Source: Empedobacter brevis_A (GTDB lineage Bacteria > Bacteroidota > Bacteroidia > Flavobacteriales > Weeksellaceae). Taken from it: DNA of 64,000 nt. Under the pieces are notes generated by a model. It saw only the letters and a program-made list of their open reading frames with translations, was not told where the DNA came from and did not search any database. Below are positions 24,341 through 33,741 of this stretch, one piece after another; the first letter of the stretch is position 1; every line of letters starts with the position of its first letter. Location: assembly GCF_965118635.1 (NCBI RefSeq), contig NZ_CBCPHV010000002.1, positions 186,001-250,000 of the forward strand, read 5' to 3'. The position numbers and the translations under genes were made by a program.

Positions 24341-25804
24341 TTATTTATTTTTGTTTTCCCAAAAAGTAGCATTTTTTATTCCAATTTCTGTAGGATTGAA
24401 ATCAGGGTTTTTAATTCCTTTTTTACGTTTTTCTTTGTAGTCTTTCCAAACCTTAAGTCCAACTCCACTTAATAATAAAATAGCAATAATATTTACCCAA
24501 GCCATTAAACCTACACCAATATCACCAATTGCCCAAGCTGTTTCAGCAGTTTTTATTGTTCCATAATAAGTAGCGCAAAGAAAACAAACGCGCAAAATCC
24601 ATACATAAACTTTTCTATTTCCTTTTTTGAAGATGTAGGTAATATTTGTTTCAGCATAGTAATAATAAGCCATAATCGTTGTGAACGCAAAGAAAAACAA
24701 TGCAATAGCAATAAAACTATTTCCAAATGAAGGAAAATGATTTGAAACTGCAGCTTGTGTGAAACCTGTATAATCTACTCCTGGAAGATTTTGAGTGATG
24801 AAACTTCCTGCTTTTTCAGGATGATTCACATTATATTTTCCTGTAAATAGAATCATAAATGCTGTTGCTGTACAAACAAAAAAGGTATCAATGTAAACAG
24901 AAAAAGCTTGAACCAAACCTTGTTGTGCTGGATGATTTACTTCCGCTGCTGCTGCTGCGTGAGGTGCAGTTCCTTGCCCAGCTTCATTAGAATAAACTCC
25001 CCGTTTTATTCCCCAAGCAATTGCAGATCCAAAAACACCGCTATACAATGATTCTTGATTGAATGCTGATGAAATTATCAATTTTAAAATTGAAGGAACT
25101 TGATGAATGTTCATTCCGATGATAATGATTGCCATCAAAATGTATGCACCTGCCATAAAAGGAACAATAAATTCCGAAGCTTGTCCTAAACGTTTTACTC
25201 CTCCGAAAATAATCAAAGCCAATAACCCAATAATTACAAATCCAATAATATTAATTGGGATTCCGATAAAGTTATAAATAGGAATATCAAATGCGTTGTT
25301 TAATGCTGATGAAATACTGTTAGATTGAACTCCTGGTAGTAATAATCCGCAACTTATAATTGTGATGATTGCAAACAAAACTGCATACCATTTAATTCCC
25401 AATCCTTTTTCGATATAATAAGAAGGACCACCTCGATATTCTCCATCAATCTCTTGCTTATAAACTTGTCCTAAGGCTGATTCTATAAAAGCTGATGCAC
25501 TACCTAAAAAAGCGATAAACCACATCCAAAAAATAGCTCCAGGTCCTCCCATTGCTATAGCCGTAGCAACACCAATAATATTTCCTGTTCCAACACGACC
25601 AGATATAGCTAAAGAAAAGGCTTGAAAAGGACTAATTCCTTTGTCTGATTTTTTACCACTAAATAGTAAACGAAGCATATCTTTGAAGTAAACGATTTGT
25701 AAAAATCCAGTGCGAATAGAGAAGTAAATTCCTGTTAAAGCGCAAAGTCCAATTAAAGCATATGACCAGACATAGCTGCTTATAGCATTTATGATATCAT
25801 CCAT
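24341..25804 (-). CDS. Alanine/glycine:cation symporter (AGCS family)
   Basis: A 487-residue integral membrane protein with about 11 transmembrane helices. AGCS signatures are GRVGTGNIIGVATAIAMGGP (about 69-88), the GGVKRLG loop and the SNEAGQGTAPHAAAAAEVNH region (about 271-290). Such carriers import alanine or glycine with sodium or protons. It is transcribed alone; 190 bp of AT-rich sequence upstream holds its promoter, though I cannot pick a convincing -7 box. Confidence 0.93.
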   Translation of the reverse strand: MDDIINAISSYVWSYALIGLCALTGIYFSIRTGFLQIVYFKDMLRLLFSGKKSDKGISPFQAFSLAISGRVGTGNIIGVATAIAMGGPGAIFWMWFIAFLGSASAFIESALGQVYKQEIDGEYRGGPSYYIEKGLGIKWYAVLFAIITIISCGLLLPGVQSNSISSALNNAFDIPIYNFIGIPINIIGFVIIGLLALIIFGGVKRLGQASEFIVPFMAGAYILMAIIIIGMNIHQVPSILKLIISSAFNQESLYSGVFGSAIAWGIKRGVYSNEAGQGTAPHAAAAAEVNHPAQQGLVQAFSVYIDTFFVCTATAFMILFTGKYNVNHPEKAGSFITQNLPGVDYTGFTQAAVSNHFPSFGNSFIAIALFFFAFTTIMAYYYYAETNITYIFKKGNRKVYVWILRVCFLCATYYGTIKTAETAWAIGDIGVGLMAWVNIIAILLLSGVGLKVWKDYKEKRKKGIKNPDFNPTEIGIKNATFWENKNK

Positions 25805-25996
25805 TTGAGTATAAAATTTGTTTTTTGTGATTCTTTGTAATGCTAAAATGCTAAAAAAATATTAATATATGATGTTTATTATATCTTTTTTCTTCAATTC
25901 ATATGAACAAAATAGACTCTTAAGGTAAAATGATTTATTAGTTACTTATTAAAGTTTTAATTTAGGATATTATATTTAACTCATTGTTAATAAATA

Positions 25997-26027
25997 AAAA
26001 AGGCTACATGATTCATGTAGCCTTTTT
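25997..26027 (-). terminator. Terminator after the UvrD/PcrA helicase gene
   Basis: AAAAAGGCTACATG/CATGTAGCCTTTTT with a 3-nt loop, 11 bp past the helicase stop on the minus strand and followed by a T run in that direction. Confidence 0.88.
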
Positions 26028-26037
26028 GTGTTTTATA

Positions 26038-28380
26038 TTACGATCGAATGATCTTTAGTTTTGCAAAATTTAATAATAATTTCTTTTCTCCAGCATTATC
26101 GAAATGAATAATAGCTTTCATGTCGCTCGGTTCTCCTTGTAAATCTTTTACAATTCCTCGACCAAAACGATCATGAACAACGACTTGTCCAATTTGTAAA
26201 CCTTGAGCATTTGCTGCAGCCGAAGAATTGCTTTTCGTTTGATTAACAGGTTTGAAATTTGCCTTTGGTTGAGCTGGCTCTACACGAGCTCTTGGATTAG
26301 GTCTTGCAACTGATTTTTCTCTTTGTTGATATTGTTGTGGAGTAGGTTCGTCTCCAAATAAATCTGCAGATAATCCACTATTGTTAGATGCTCTTACAGA
26401 AATATTTAGATTTTTCCATTCTAAGAAATCATCATCTATTTCTTCTAAAAAACGAGAAGGTTCACAATCGATAATTTTTCCCCAACGAAAACGCGAAACT
26501 GAATAAGTCATATAAGCTATTTTTTCGGCACGAGTTAAAGCAACGTAAAATAAACGACGTTCTTCTTCTAATTCTGCACGAGTATTAACACTCATCATAG
26601 AAGGAAAAAGATTTTCTTCTAAACCTGCAATAAATACAACAGGAAACTCTAAACCTTTTGCTAAGTGAACGGTCATTAGATTAACTTTGTTATCGTCATC
26701 TTCCTCATTATCAGCATCGGTTGCTAATGCAATATTTTCTAAGAAACCTCCTAAGGAAGCATCTCCTTCATCTAATTGTTGTTGCTCTTCTACATAACCT
26801 TGAATTGAGTTTAACAATTCTTGTACATTTTCCAAGCGCGAAACACCTTCTGGAGTAGAATCTTCTTTGAGAGCATTCAATAATTGAGTTGTTTTGGCCA
26901 TTTCCATTGTTACTTCGTAAACATCGTGTGATTTTAGCATCACTTGGAAACGTTTAATCATCAAGACAAAATTGTTCAATTTTGTTGCTGTTCCTGCATT
27001 TATTCCAATTGTTGGTGCATACATTTCGATATTTTCAATCAAAGAAAATAAACTTATTTGATGCTGATCTGCTGCAACTAAAAGTTTAGAAATAGTAGTT
27101 TGACCAATTCCACGAGCAGGATAATTGATTGTTCTTAATAAAGCTTCCTCATCATTTGGATTAATCAATAATCGCATATAACCAACCATGTCTTTGATCT
27201 CTTTTCGTTGATAAAAAGATGTTCCACCAAAAACACGGTATTGAATTCCTCTTTTTCTCAGCGCTTCTTCCAAAGCACGAGATTGTGCATTTGTTCGGTA
27301 TAAAATAGCAAAATCTTTGGGCTGAAGATGTTCATTCATCTGTCTTTCCCAAATTTGAGTTGCAATATAACGTGCTTCATCCGCATCAGAAAGTCCACGA
27401 TAAATCGCTATTTTTTCGCCAGTTTCATTTGCTGTCCAAACATTTTTTTCTAATTGATCTTGATTTTGCTTAATAATTTGATTCGCAGCCTCTACAATCA
27501 TCTGTGTTGAACGGTAATTTTGTTCCAACGGATATAATTTCGCATCAGGATAATCTGATTTGAAGGATAATATATTTCGAATATTTGCTCCACGGAAAGC
27601 ATAGATAGATTGTGCATCATCACCAACAACACAAAGGTTCTCATAACGAGAAGCCAAAGCTTTTACAATTAGATATTGCGAATGATTGGTATCTTGGTAC
27701 TCATCTACCATAATATATTTGAAACGTTCTTGATATTTTGCTAAAACCTCAGGGAAACGTGTAAGAATTTCATTTGTACGCAACAATAAATCATCAAAAT
27801 CCATTGCACCTGATTTGAAACAACGATCAACATAAGCTCTATAAATATCACCCATTCTTGGTCGCATTGCTTCGTTATCGGCTTCGATTAAAGCTTGATT
27901 ATTATGGTAAGCACGAACTGTAATCAAATTATTTTTATATTGAGAAATTCGTCCTAAAACTTGTTTTGGTTTATAAATATCTTTATCCAAATGCATTTCG
28001 TTAATAATCTTTGTCATTACCGAAACTGCATCTTGTTGATCATAGATTGTAAAATCGGATGGATAACCCAAAAGTGGAGCTTCAACACGAAGAATACGAG
28101 CGAACACAGAGTGAAAAGTTCCCATCCAAAGTGCTTTTGCATTAGATTCCCCAACAACATATCCGATACGTTCTTTCATTTCTCGGGCAGCTTTGTTGGT
28201 AAAAGTTAAGGATAAGATATTGAAAGCATCAACTCCTTTATTTAATAAATGAGCAATTCGATAGGTTAAAACTCTTGTTTTACCAGAACCAGCACCAGCA
28301 ATTACCATTACAGGACCTTCGGTTGCTTCAACAGCTAAACGCTGTGGTTCGTTCAGTTTTTCTAAATAATTTTCTTCCAT
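26038..28380 (-). CDS. UvrD/PcrA-family ATP-dependent DNA helicase
   Basis: A 780-residue superfamily 1A helicase. Walker A GAGSGKT (29-35), TFTNKAA (motif Ia), VDEYQDTN (motif II), GDDAQSIYAFRGA (motif III), the YRTNAQSRALEEAL segment, VNLMTVHLAKGLEFP (motif V) and VALTRAEK (motif VI) are in order. A Gln/Pro-rich linker (about 660-720) leads to a C-terminal Tudor-like domain (VVVHDRFGRGIVKDLQGE) as in PcrA. It unwinds DNA in repair and removes RecA or stalled complexes. The ATG at 28380 is chosen, since the TTG nine bases upstream overlaps the promoter -7 box. Confidence 0.93.
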   Translation of the reverse strand: MEENYLEKLNEPQRLAVEATEGPVMVIAGAGSGKTRVLTYRIAHLLNKGVDAFNILSLTFTNKAAREMKERIGYVVGESNAKALWMGTFHSVFARILRVEAPLLGYPSDFTIYDQQDAVSVMTKIINEMHLDKDIYKPKQVLGRISQYKNNLITVRAYHNNQALIEADNEAMRPRMGDIYRAYVDRCFKSGAMDFDDLLLRTNEILTRFPEVLAKYQERFKYIMVDEYQDTNHSQYLIVKALASRYENLCVVGDDAQSIYAFRGANIRNILSFKSDYPDAKLYPLEQNYRSTQMIVEAANQIIKQNQDQLEKNVWTANETGEKIAIYRGLSDADEARYIATQIWERQMNEHLQPKDFAILYRTNAQSRALEEALRKRGIQYRVFGGTSFYQRKEIKDMVGYMRLLINPNDEEALLRTINYPARGIGQTTISKLLVAADQHQISLFSLIENIEMYAPTIGINAGTATKLNNFVLMIKRFQVMLKSHDVYEVTMEMAKTTQLLNALKEDSTPEGVSRLENVQELLNSIQGYVEEQQQLDEGDASLGGFLENIALATDADNEEDDDNKVNLMTVHLAKGLEFPVVFIAGLEENLFPSMMSVNTRAELEEERRLFYVALTRAEKIAYMTYSVSRFRWGKIIDCEPSRFLEEIDDDFLEWKNLNISVRASNNSGLSADLFGDEPTPQQYQQREKSVARPNPRARVEPAQPKANFKPVNQTKSNSSAAANAQGLQIGQVVVHDRFGRGIVKDLQGEPSDMKAIIHFDNAGEKKLLLNFAKLKIIRS

Positions 28381-28386
28381 CTTTTG

Positions 28387-28394
28387 CAAAGTTA
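28387..28394 (-). promoter_or_regulatory. Candidate -7 box of the helicase gene, 6 nt from the ATG
   Basis: TAACTTTG on the minus strand, followed by CAAAAG and the ATG. It would give a leaderless or nearly leaderless mRNA. A -33 TTG was not confirmed. Confidence 0.5.
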
Positions 28395-28578
28395 AACTTT
28401 GTACTTTAAAGGATAAAATAATTTTAAAATATTATATGTGTTTCATAAAAAGGTTTGTTGTAGAAAAAAGGATAATTATAAAATTATGTTATAAATACAT
28501 AGAAAATTGATACTATAATGAAGAAATTATCGTTACTTTAGTACGGAAATAATATCTATCTTTACATAAATTTTTTAT

Positions 28579-29028
28579 ATGACAAACGAATCAGTAAAAT
28601 CAAGTAATTACGAAGTAGTAAAACAAGTGTTTACAAATTTCTTGGAAGAACATGGACATCGTAAAACACCTGAACGTTATGCTATTTTAGAGGAAATTTA
28701 TTTTACAGATGATCATTTTGATATTGATATGTTATATATCAAAATGAAAAATAAGAAATACCGCGTTAGTCGTGCGACATTATATAATACAATAGAATTA
28801 TTAATGGATGCTAAATTGGTACGTAAACATCAGTTTGGTGATCAGCAAGCACATTATGAAAAATCATATTTTGATAAAAATCATGACCATATTATTTTGA
28901 CTGATACAGGAGAAGTTTTAGAATTTTGCGATCCTAGAATTCAGTCAATTAAACAAACAATAGAGGAAGTTTTTGATATCAAAATTGATAATCATTCATT
29001 GTATTTTTACGGTACTCGAAAAAAATAA
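28579..29028 (+). CDS. Fur family transcriptional regulator lacking the CxxC zinc site
   Basis: A 149-residue protein with the Fur winged-helix domain (GHRKTPERYAILEEIY, RVSRATLYNTIELLMDAKLV) and the dimerisation domain with metal-binding histidines (AHYEKSY, NHDHIILTDTGEVLEF). The cysteine pair normally found right after HDH (xxCxxC) is replaced by ILTDTG, so the structural zinc site is missing. It may sense iron, zinc, manganese or peroxide; the sequence does not decide. It is a single gene with a terminator 24 bp downstream. Confidence 0.9.
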   Translation: MTNESVKSSNYEVVKQVFTNFLEEHGHRKTPERYAILEEIYFTDDHFDIDMLYIKMKNKKYRVSRATLYNTIELLMDAKLVRKHQFGDQQAHYEKSYFDKNHDHIILTDTGEVLEFCDPRIQSIKQTIEEVFDIKIDNHSLYFYGTRKK

Positions 29029-29051
29029 TTAAACTTGATTTTATACAATAT

Positions 29052-29083
29052 AAAGACTTTTTACAATTTAGTAAAAGGTCTTT
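29052..29083 (+). terminator. Terminator after the Fur-family gene
   Basis: A 13-bp stem AAAGACTTTTTAC/GTAAAAGGTCTTT with one G-U position, followed by TTGTG. The remaining 250 bp to 29338 are AT-rich with no gene seen. Confidence 0.8.
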
Positions 29084-29337
29084 TTGTGTTTCTAATTCAT
29101 TAATTTTATATTATTTACTTTCATTCTTCTCTGTAATTTTTTTTGTGTTAAGAAAAGTAGATAAGATTTATAAATTTGAAGTCTTCATCATTTTGAATGA
29201 TTTAAAAAGTTGATGAATTTTAATTATTCAAACGCATTATATAACGTGATAATTAATTTTTAGTACTAAAAAAATAACACTAATTTTGGCTATCATTTTT
29301 ATAAATGAAAAAGAGGTTAAATCTAAAATAGAAATAA

Positions 29338-31011
29338 TTGTTAACTAATTATATAAATAGAAATAAAATAGGTTTGAAAGTTGCTTTTTTGCTTTCATGT
29401 TTTCTAACAATACATACTTTTGCTCAACAGAAACCTAAAAAAGAAAAAGTTATTCTTAAACATGCTGATTTGACAGAAAGAAGTCCAAAACTTTTTGAAG
29501 GAAATGAATTCTTATCAGGAAATGTTGTAATAGAATATAAAGGTGATGTAATTTCTGCTGATAGTGCAGTTTTATATCGTGATAAAAACTTGGCTGTTGT
29601 TTGGTCGAATGCTCGTTTGGTAAGCAAAGACAAAACAATTACGGCGCATAAAATGGAATATGATGCTAACACAACCATTGCAAAAGCTTTTAAAGACGTT
29701 GTTTTAACAGATCCTGGTTCTCGTATAACGGCAGATTATATGGATTATAATCGAACAACTGAAATTGCAACAGGAATTGGAAAAGTAGAAGTAAGAACAC
29801 CAACGCAACAAATCAGTTCAGAGAAAATGATTTTTGAGCGTTTGACAGGAAATATTATTGTTAACGATAATTACAAAACAATTGGTTCTGATGGAACTTT
29901 AGTCGAAGGACGAAATGTTGTATATAATGTCAAAAATAAATCAGCCAATTTTGGTTCAGAAGTTTTTATTACGAATAAAGATTATACGATTTATTCAAGA
30001 AAAATGACAACCAATGATATTACGGGAATTACAACTTTTCGCGATTATTCTAAAATTACACGCCGAAATGATCCTTCGCAATATATCATAACTTCTGACG
30101 GAGATTTTAATAAAAAAACTGGCGAAGCTTGGCTTAGACAAAACTCAAAAGTTTATTATCAAAACAAAACTTTAACTGCAAAAAAGCTTTATTTTAACGA
30201 TAAAACAGGATTTGGAAAAGGAGAAGGAGATGTTTTTTTGGATGATCCTCTTGAGAAAAGATTTTTGAAAGGAGATTATGGAGAAGCATTCAAACATTTA
30301 GATTCGGCTTTTGTTACCAAAAATGCATATGCGGTAAAAGCATTCGACAAAGATTCGCTTTACATCAGTGCAGATACTTTGTTGGCAGTAAAACGCCACG
30401 ATGTAGATTCTACTTCTTTTGTAAAAGCATTTCACAAAGCACGTTTTTATAAATCGAATGTAAATGGAAAATCAGATTCTTTGGTTTATAATCAAACAAA
30501 AGGATTGATGCAATTTTACAAAGATCCAATTTTATTTTCTGGAGATAATCAAGTAACCGGCGATTTTATTGAAGGATATATAAATGCAAAAACTGAAAAA
30601 ATTGATTCGATGAAGGTTTTCAATAATGCATTTGTTATTGCAAAAGTCGATTCACTTACAGAAAATGAATATAATCAAATCAAAGGAAAATATTTAACGG
30701 TTCTTTTCCAAGATGATAATATTGATTTTATTAATGTAGAAGAAAATGCTGTAGCATTGACTTATATGGATGATACAGATCAGAAAACGAAAGAGAAAGA
30801 ACGATATGGCGTTAATATTTCATATTGTGGAATTATAGAAGTTGATGTTGTAGGAAAAGATGTTGAATTGGTTGCTTGCCGAATAAAATCTGACGGAAAA
30901 ATGTATCCTTTGACTAAGTTTCCCGAAGAAATGCGTTATTTACCAGATTTTAAATGGCGAATTTCGGAACGATTAAATACTTGGCGAGATATTTTTGTCG
31001 AATCGAAATAA
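29338..31011 (+). CDS. OstA-like (LptA/LptD-N type) LPS transport protein
   Basis: A 557-residue exported protein with a signal peptide (about 1-30, ending HTFAQ). Residues 35-260 contain OstA/LptA-like beta-strand repeats (NVVIEYKGDVISADSAVLYRD; ARLVSKDKTITAHKMEYD; VVLTDPGSRITADYMDYN). The long C-terminal half is less like LptA and is common to Bacteroidota OstA-like proteins. It probably takes part in moving LPS across the periplasm. The only in-frame start that keeps the signal peptide is the TTG at 29338. It is followed after 39 bp by a lipoprotein gene. Confidence 0.85.
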   Translation: MLTNYINRNKIGLKVAFLLSCFLTIHTFAQQKPKKEKVILKHADLTERSPKLFEGNEFLSGNVVIEYKGDVISADSAVLYRDKNLAVVWSNARLVSKDKTITAHKMEYDANTTIAKAFKDVVLTDPGSRITADYMDYNRTTEIATGIGKVEVRTPTQQISSEKMIFERLTGNIIVNDNYKTIGSDGTLVEGRNVVYNVKNKSANFGSEVFITNKDYTIYSRKMTTNDITGITTFRDYSKITRRNDPSQYIITSDGDFNKKTGEAWLRQNSKVYYQNKTLTAKKLYFNDKTGFGKGEGDVFLDDPLEKRFLKGDYGEAFKHLDSAFVTKNAYAVKAFDKDSLYISADTLLAVKRHDVDSTSFVKAFHKARFYKSNVNGKSDSLVYNQTKGLMQFYKDPILFSGDNQVTGDFIEGYINAKTEKIDSMKVFNNAFVIAKVDSLTENEYNQIKGKYLTVLFQDDNIDFINVEENAVALTYMDDTDQKTKEKERYGVNISYCGIIEVDVVGKDVELVACRIKSDGKMYPLTKFPEEMRYLPDFKWRISERLNTWRDIFVESK

Positions 31012-31050
31012 TCTTTTTACAAATTAATCGTTTAATTTCTAAAACTATAA

Positions 31051-31599
31051 ATGAAAACTATATCTATCATATTATCTATTCTATTATTATCAAGTTGTTA
31101 TACATACAAGTCTTTTGATCCTGAAGAATATGCAGCAGAATTAGCAAAAAATAGCAATCAATCGGTTAATATTCACGAAGCAAATCGTTCTAGAAATGAT
31201 GTTAACGAAGTGAGAAGACAACGACTTAATGCTAGAGAAAATAAAATTTCTTCTGATTCAAAAGAAAATGAAGGATTGGCTGATTCAAAATCTAAACAAC
31301 AAGAAAATAAAGAAGCAAATCAAATGATAGATCCATCTACAATTAAAATTTCTGATGTTATACAGCCTAACCAATTTTATAAAGTAGATTCACAAGGAAA
31401 AGAATATACAATAGAAGCTAAGCAATGGAAATCTGATACATTATATGCTGTTGTAAAAAGAACTGAAAAAGAATTAAAGTTTCACAAAAACGATATTTCA
31501 TCATTCAAAATAAGAAAATTTTCAAAAGGTAAATCAGATGCTCTTACTGTTGCGTCGTATGCATTAGGTGGAGCTGCTGTACTTTTTTTATTAAAATAA
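31051..31599 (+). CDS. Putative lipoprotein of unknown function
   Basis: A 182-residue protein. The N terminus MKTISIILSILLLSSC is a lipoprotein signal with Cys16 in the lipobox LLSSC, followed by a charged, low-complexity linker (about 30-90, rich in Asn, Glu, Lys) and a small domain around KVDSQGKEYTIEAKQWKSDT. The last ~20 residues are hydrophobic (ALTVASYALGGAAVLFLLK), so both ends may touch membranes. No family is recognised. It sits between the OstA-like gene and an aminotransferase, 1 bp before the latter. Confidence 0.75.
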   Translation: MKTISIILSILLLSSCYTYKSFDPEEYAAELAKNSNQSVNIHEANRSRNDVNEVRRQRLNARENKISSDSKENEGLADSKSKQQENKEANQMIDPSTIKISDVIQPNQFYKVDSQGKEYTIEAKQWKSDTLYAVVKRTEKELKFHKNDISSFKIRKFSKGKSDALTVASYALGGAAVLFLLK

Positions 31600-31600
31600 A

Positions 31601-32788
31601 ATGGGGACATTAAAAGAAGAATTTTTTCAATACCAGGCTCAAACAACAAATTTTGCTTCTGGTTTTGAAGTTGATTATGCAAAAGGCTCTTATATCTATG
31701 GGAAGGATGGAAGAGCCTATCTTGATTTTGTAGCTGGTGTTTCGGTAAATACGCTCGGACATAGTCATCCGCGTATCAATCAAGCAATTATAGATCAAGT
31801 AAACAAATATATGCATGTTGCTGTTTATGGTGAATATGCACAAGAAAAACCTGTCGAATTATGTAAACGATTGGTTGATGCTACGCCAGAAGGTTTAGAG
31901 CAAGTTTATTTGGTAAATTCAGGAACAGAAGCAATTGAAGCTTCTTTAAAATTAGCAAAACGTTTTACAGGACGTCGTCAATTAATTTCTTTTCGAAATG
32001 CTTATCATGGAAATACACATGGTTCGTTGAGCGTTTCTGGAGATGAACGCAAAAAAGCTGCTTTTCGTCCTTTGTTGCCAGAAGTTTATTTCATCGATTT
32101 TAATAACGAAGAAGATTTACAAAAAATTACCAAAGAAACAGCTGGTGTTATTGTAGAAAGTATTCGCGGCGCTTCTGGTTTTAGATTACCAGAAAATGAT
32201 TTTTTCATTAAGTTAAAGAAACGTTGCGAAGAAGTTGGCGCTTTATTAATTATGGATGAAATTCAGCCAGGATTTGGACGAACAGGAAAATTGTTTGGTT
32301 TCGAACATTTTGGTGTTGTTCCTGATATTGTTGCAATGGGAAAAGGAATGGCAAGTGGATTGCCTGTTGGTGCATTTATGACTTCTAACAAAATTATGAG
32401 TTCTTTAAAACACAATCCACAATTGGGACATATTACAACTTTTGGAGGAAATCCTGTAATTGCTGCCGCTGCATTAGAATTGCTAAATGTATTGGAAGAT
32501 GAAAAATTAATGGATGATATTGATCGTAAAGAACAATTATTTCGAGAAAATCTTCAACATCCAAAAATTAAGAAAATTCACGGAAAAGGTTTAATGCTTG
32601 CTCCAGAATTAGCTTCTCCAGAATATGCTTTGCGTGTTCAACAAGAATGTATGAACAGAGGTTTGATTCTTTTCTTTTTGATGTATAGCATCGAAAATTT
32701 AAGAATTACTCCACCAATTAATATTTCGGACGAAGATATTATAAAAGGTTGCAATATCTTAAAATCGGTCTTAGACGATTTAGATTAA
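31601..32788 (+). CDS. Class III (ArgD-like) PLP-dependent aminotransferase
   Basis: A 395-residue fold-type I aminotransferase. VNSGTEAIEASLKLAKRFTG (about 101-120), the Asp of IMDEIQPGFGRTG (about 209-221) and the Schiff-base Lys in VAMGKGMASGLP (about 240) are all present. ArgD-type enzymes use acetylornithine or N-succinyldiaminopimelate with 2-oxoglutarate; 4-aminobutyrate and lysine are other options, so the substrate is open. No arginine genes are nearby. Its ATG lies 1 bp after the lipoprotein stop, so translation is probably coupled. Confidence 0.88.
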   Translation: MGTLKEEFFQYQAQTTNFASGFEVDYAKGSYIYGKDGRAYLDFVAGVSVNTLGHSHPRINQAIIDQVNKYMHVAVYGEYAQEKPVELCKRLVDATPEGLEQVYLVNSGTEAIEASLKLAKRFTGRRQLISFRNAYHGNTHGSLSVSGDERKKAAFRPLLPEVYFIDFNNEEDLQKITKETAGVIVESIRGASGFRLPENDFFIKLKKRCEEVGALLIMDEIQPGFGRTGKLFGFEHFGVVPDIVAMGKGMASGLPVGAFMTSNKIMSSLKHNPQLGHITTFGGNPVIAAAALELLNVLEDEKLMDDIDRKEQLFRENLQHPKIKKIHGKGLMLAPELASPEYALRVQQECMNRGLILFFLMYSIENLRITPPINISDEDIIKGCNILKSVLDDLD

Positions 32789-32795
32789 AACATAT

Positions 32796-32823
32796 AAACC
32801 GAGAATCATTAGATTCTCGGTTT
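32796..32823 (+). terminator. Terminator after the aminotransferase gene
   Basis: A perfect 12-bp stem AAACCGAGAATC/GATTCTCGGTTT with loop ATTA and a T run, 7 bp after the stop codon. Confidence 0.92.
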
Positions 32824-32900
32824 TTTTATATAAAATGTTTATTGAAATGATTTTATAAAATAATAAATTGTATATTAATCTAATAAATAACACTAATAAA

Positions 32901-33737
32901 ATGAAAAGATTAATTCTAACTTTATTTCTAATAATTTCAACGCAATTATATAGTCAGAAAGCTCCAATTCAAGTTTTACCTTCTGGACATATTATAGTAA
33001 CAGCGAATATTGATGGTAAGGCAGGAAACTTTATTTTTGATACTGGAGGAGGAATTAATTTGTTTTTTGAAAACTTTGCAAAAGATTTTAAGCAAAAATC
33101 AACTTATAATTTTCTAACAGCTTATCGTGCAACTGGAGAAAAAATTGATGCTCCATTGTATGAGAATAATGAAGTTCTTTTTGCAGGGAAAAAGTTTCTA
33201 AAAGTTCCATATTCTACATTTGATATGAAAATAGAAGGAATTGATGGATTGATTTCTTTACAGATGTTTCATGATACAGATTTTATTATTGATTTTAATA
33301 AAAATGAAATTGAATTAACGGATTTTTCAACAAATAAAAATCTAAAATCTTTTGATATTCAATTAAGTACAAACGCTGATAAGTCAATTGATATATTCAC
33401 TTATATTACTTTAAATGATAAGTATAAAATCCAAGTTTTATTAGATTCTGGCGCTGGGAACAATTCTTATTGGTTAAGCGATAAATTAATTTCAGTATTA
33501 GAACTTGATAAAGCTAAATTAGAAGTTAGCGAAAAGAAAAGTGAATTTGATGAAAAACTTACCACAAAATTTTACAGAGGAAATATAAATTCTATTTCTA
33601 ATCAATATTTTACATTGAAAGATCCGAAAGTTGTTTTTGTAGAAGGATTAATTTATGAAGGAAAAACAAGCATCAATTGGTTTGGGAATAAAATAGGTAT
33701 TAGTTTAAAAAATAAAAAAATCTATATTCTTGATTGA
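32901..33737 (+). CDS. Exported retropepsin-like aspartyl protease family protein
   Basis: A 278-residue protein starting MKRLILTLFLIISTQLYSQK, a Sec signal peptide; the frame from 32868 adds 11 residues that do not fit. Two pepsin-type motifs are seen, FDTGGG (about residue 48) and LLDSGAGNN (about 185), each set in a hydrophobic strand, so both halves of a pseudo-dimeric active site occur in one chain. The first is FDTGGG rather than FDTGAS. The protein may be a periplasmic protease or a non-catalytic relative. It is a single gene that converges with the methyltransferase gene. Confidence 0.82.
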   Translation: MKRLILTLFLIISTQLYSQKAPIQVLPSGHIIVTANIDGKAGNFIFDTGGGINLFFENFAKDFKQKSTYNFLTAYRATGEKIDAPLYENNEVLFAGKKFLKVPYSTFDMKIEGIDGLISLQMFHDTDFIIDFNKNEIELTDFSTNKNLKSFDIQLSTNADKSIDIFTYITLNDKYKIQVLLDSGAGNNSYWLSDKLISVLELDKAKLEVSEKKSEFDEKLTTKFYRGNINSISNQYFTLKDPKVVFVEGLIYEGKTSINWFGNKIGISLKNKKIYILD

Positions 33738-33741
33738 TGAT

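Noticed and set aside
29084..29337. Possible small RNA or tRNA in the AT-rich gap before the OstA-like gene
   Set aside because: No cloverleaf, GC-rich helix or second terminator could be found; it seems to be a promoter region only.
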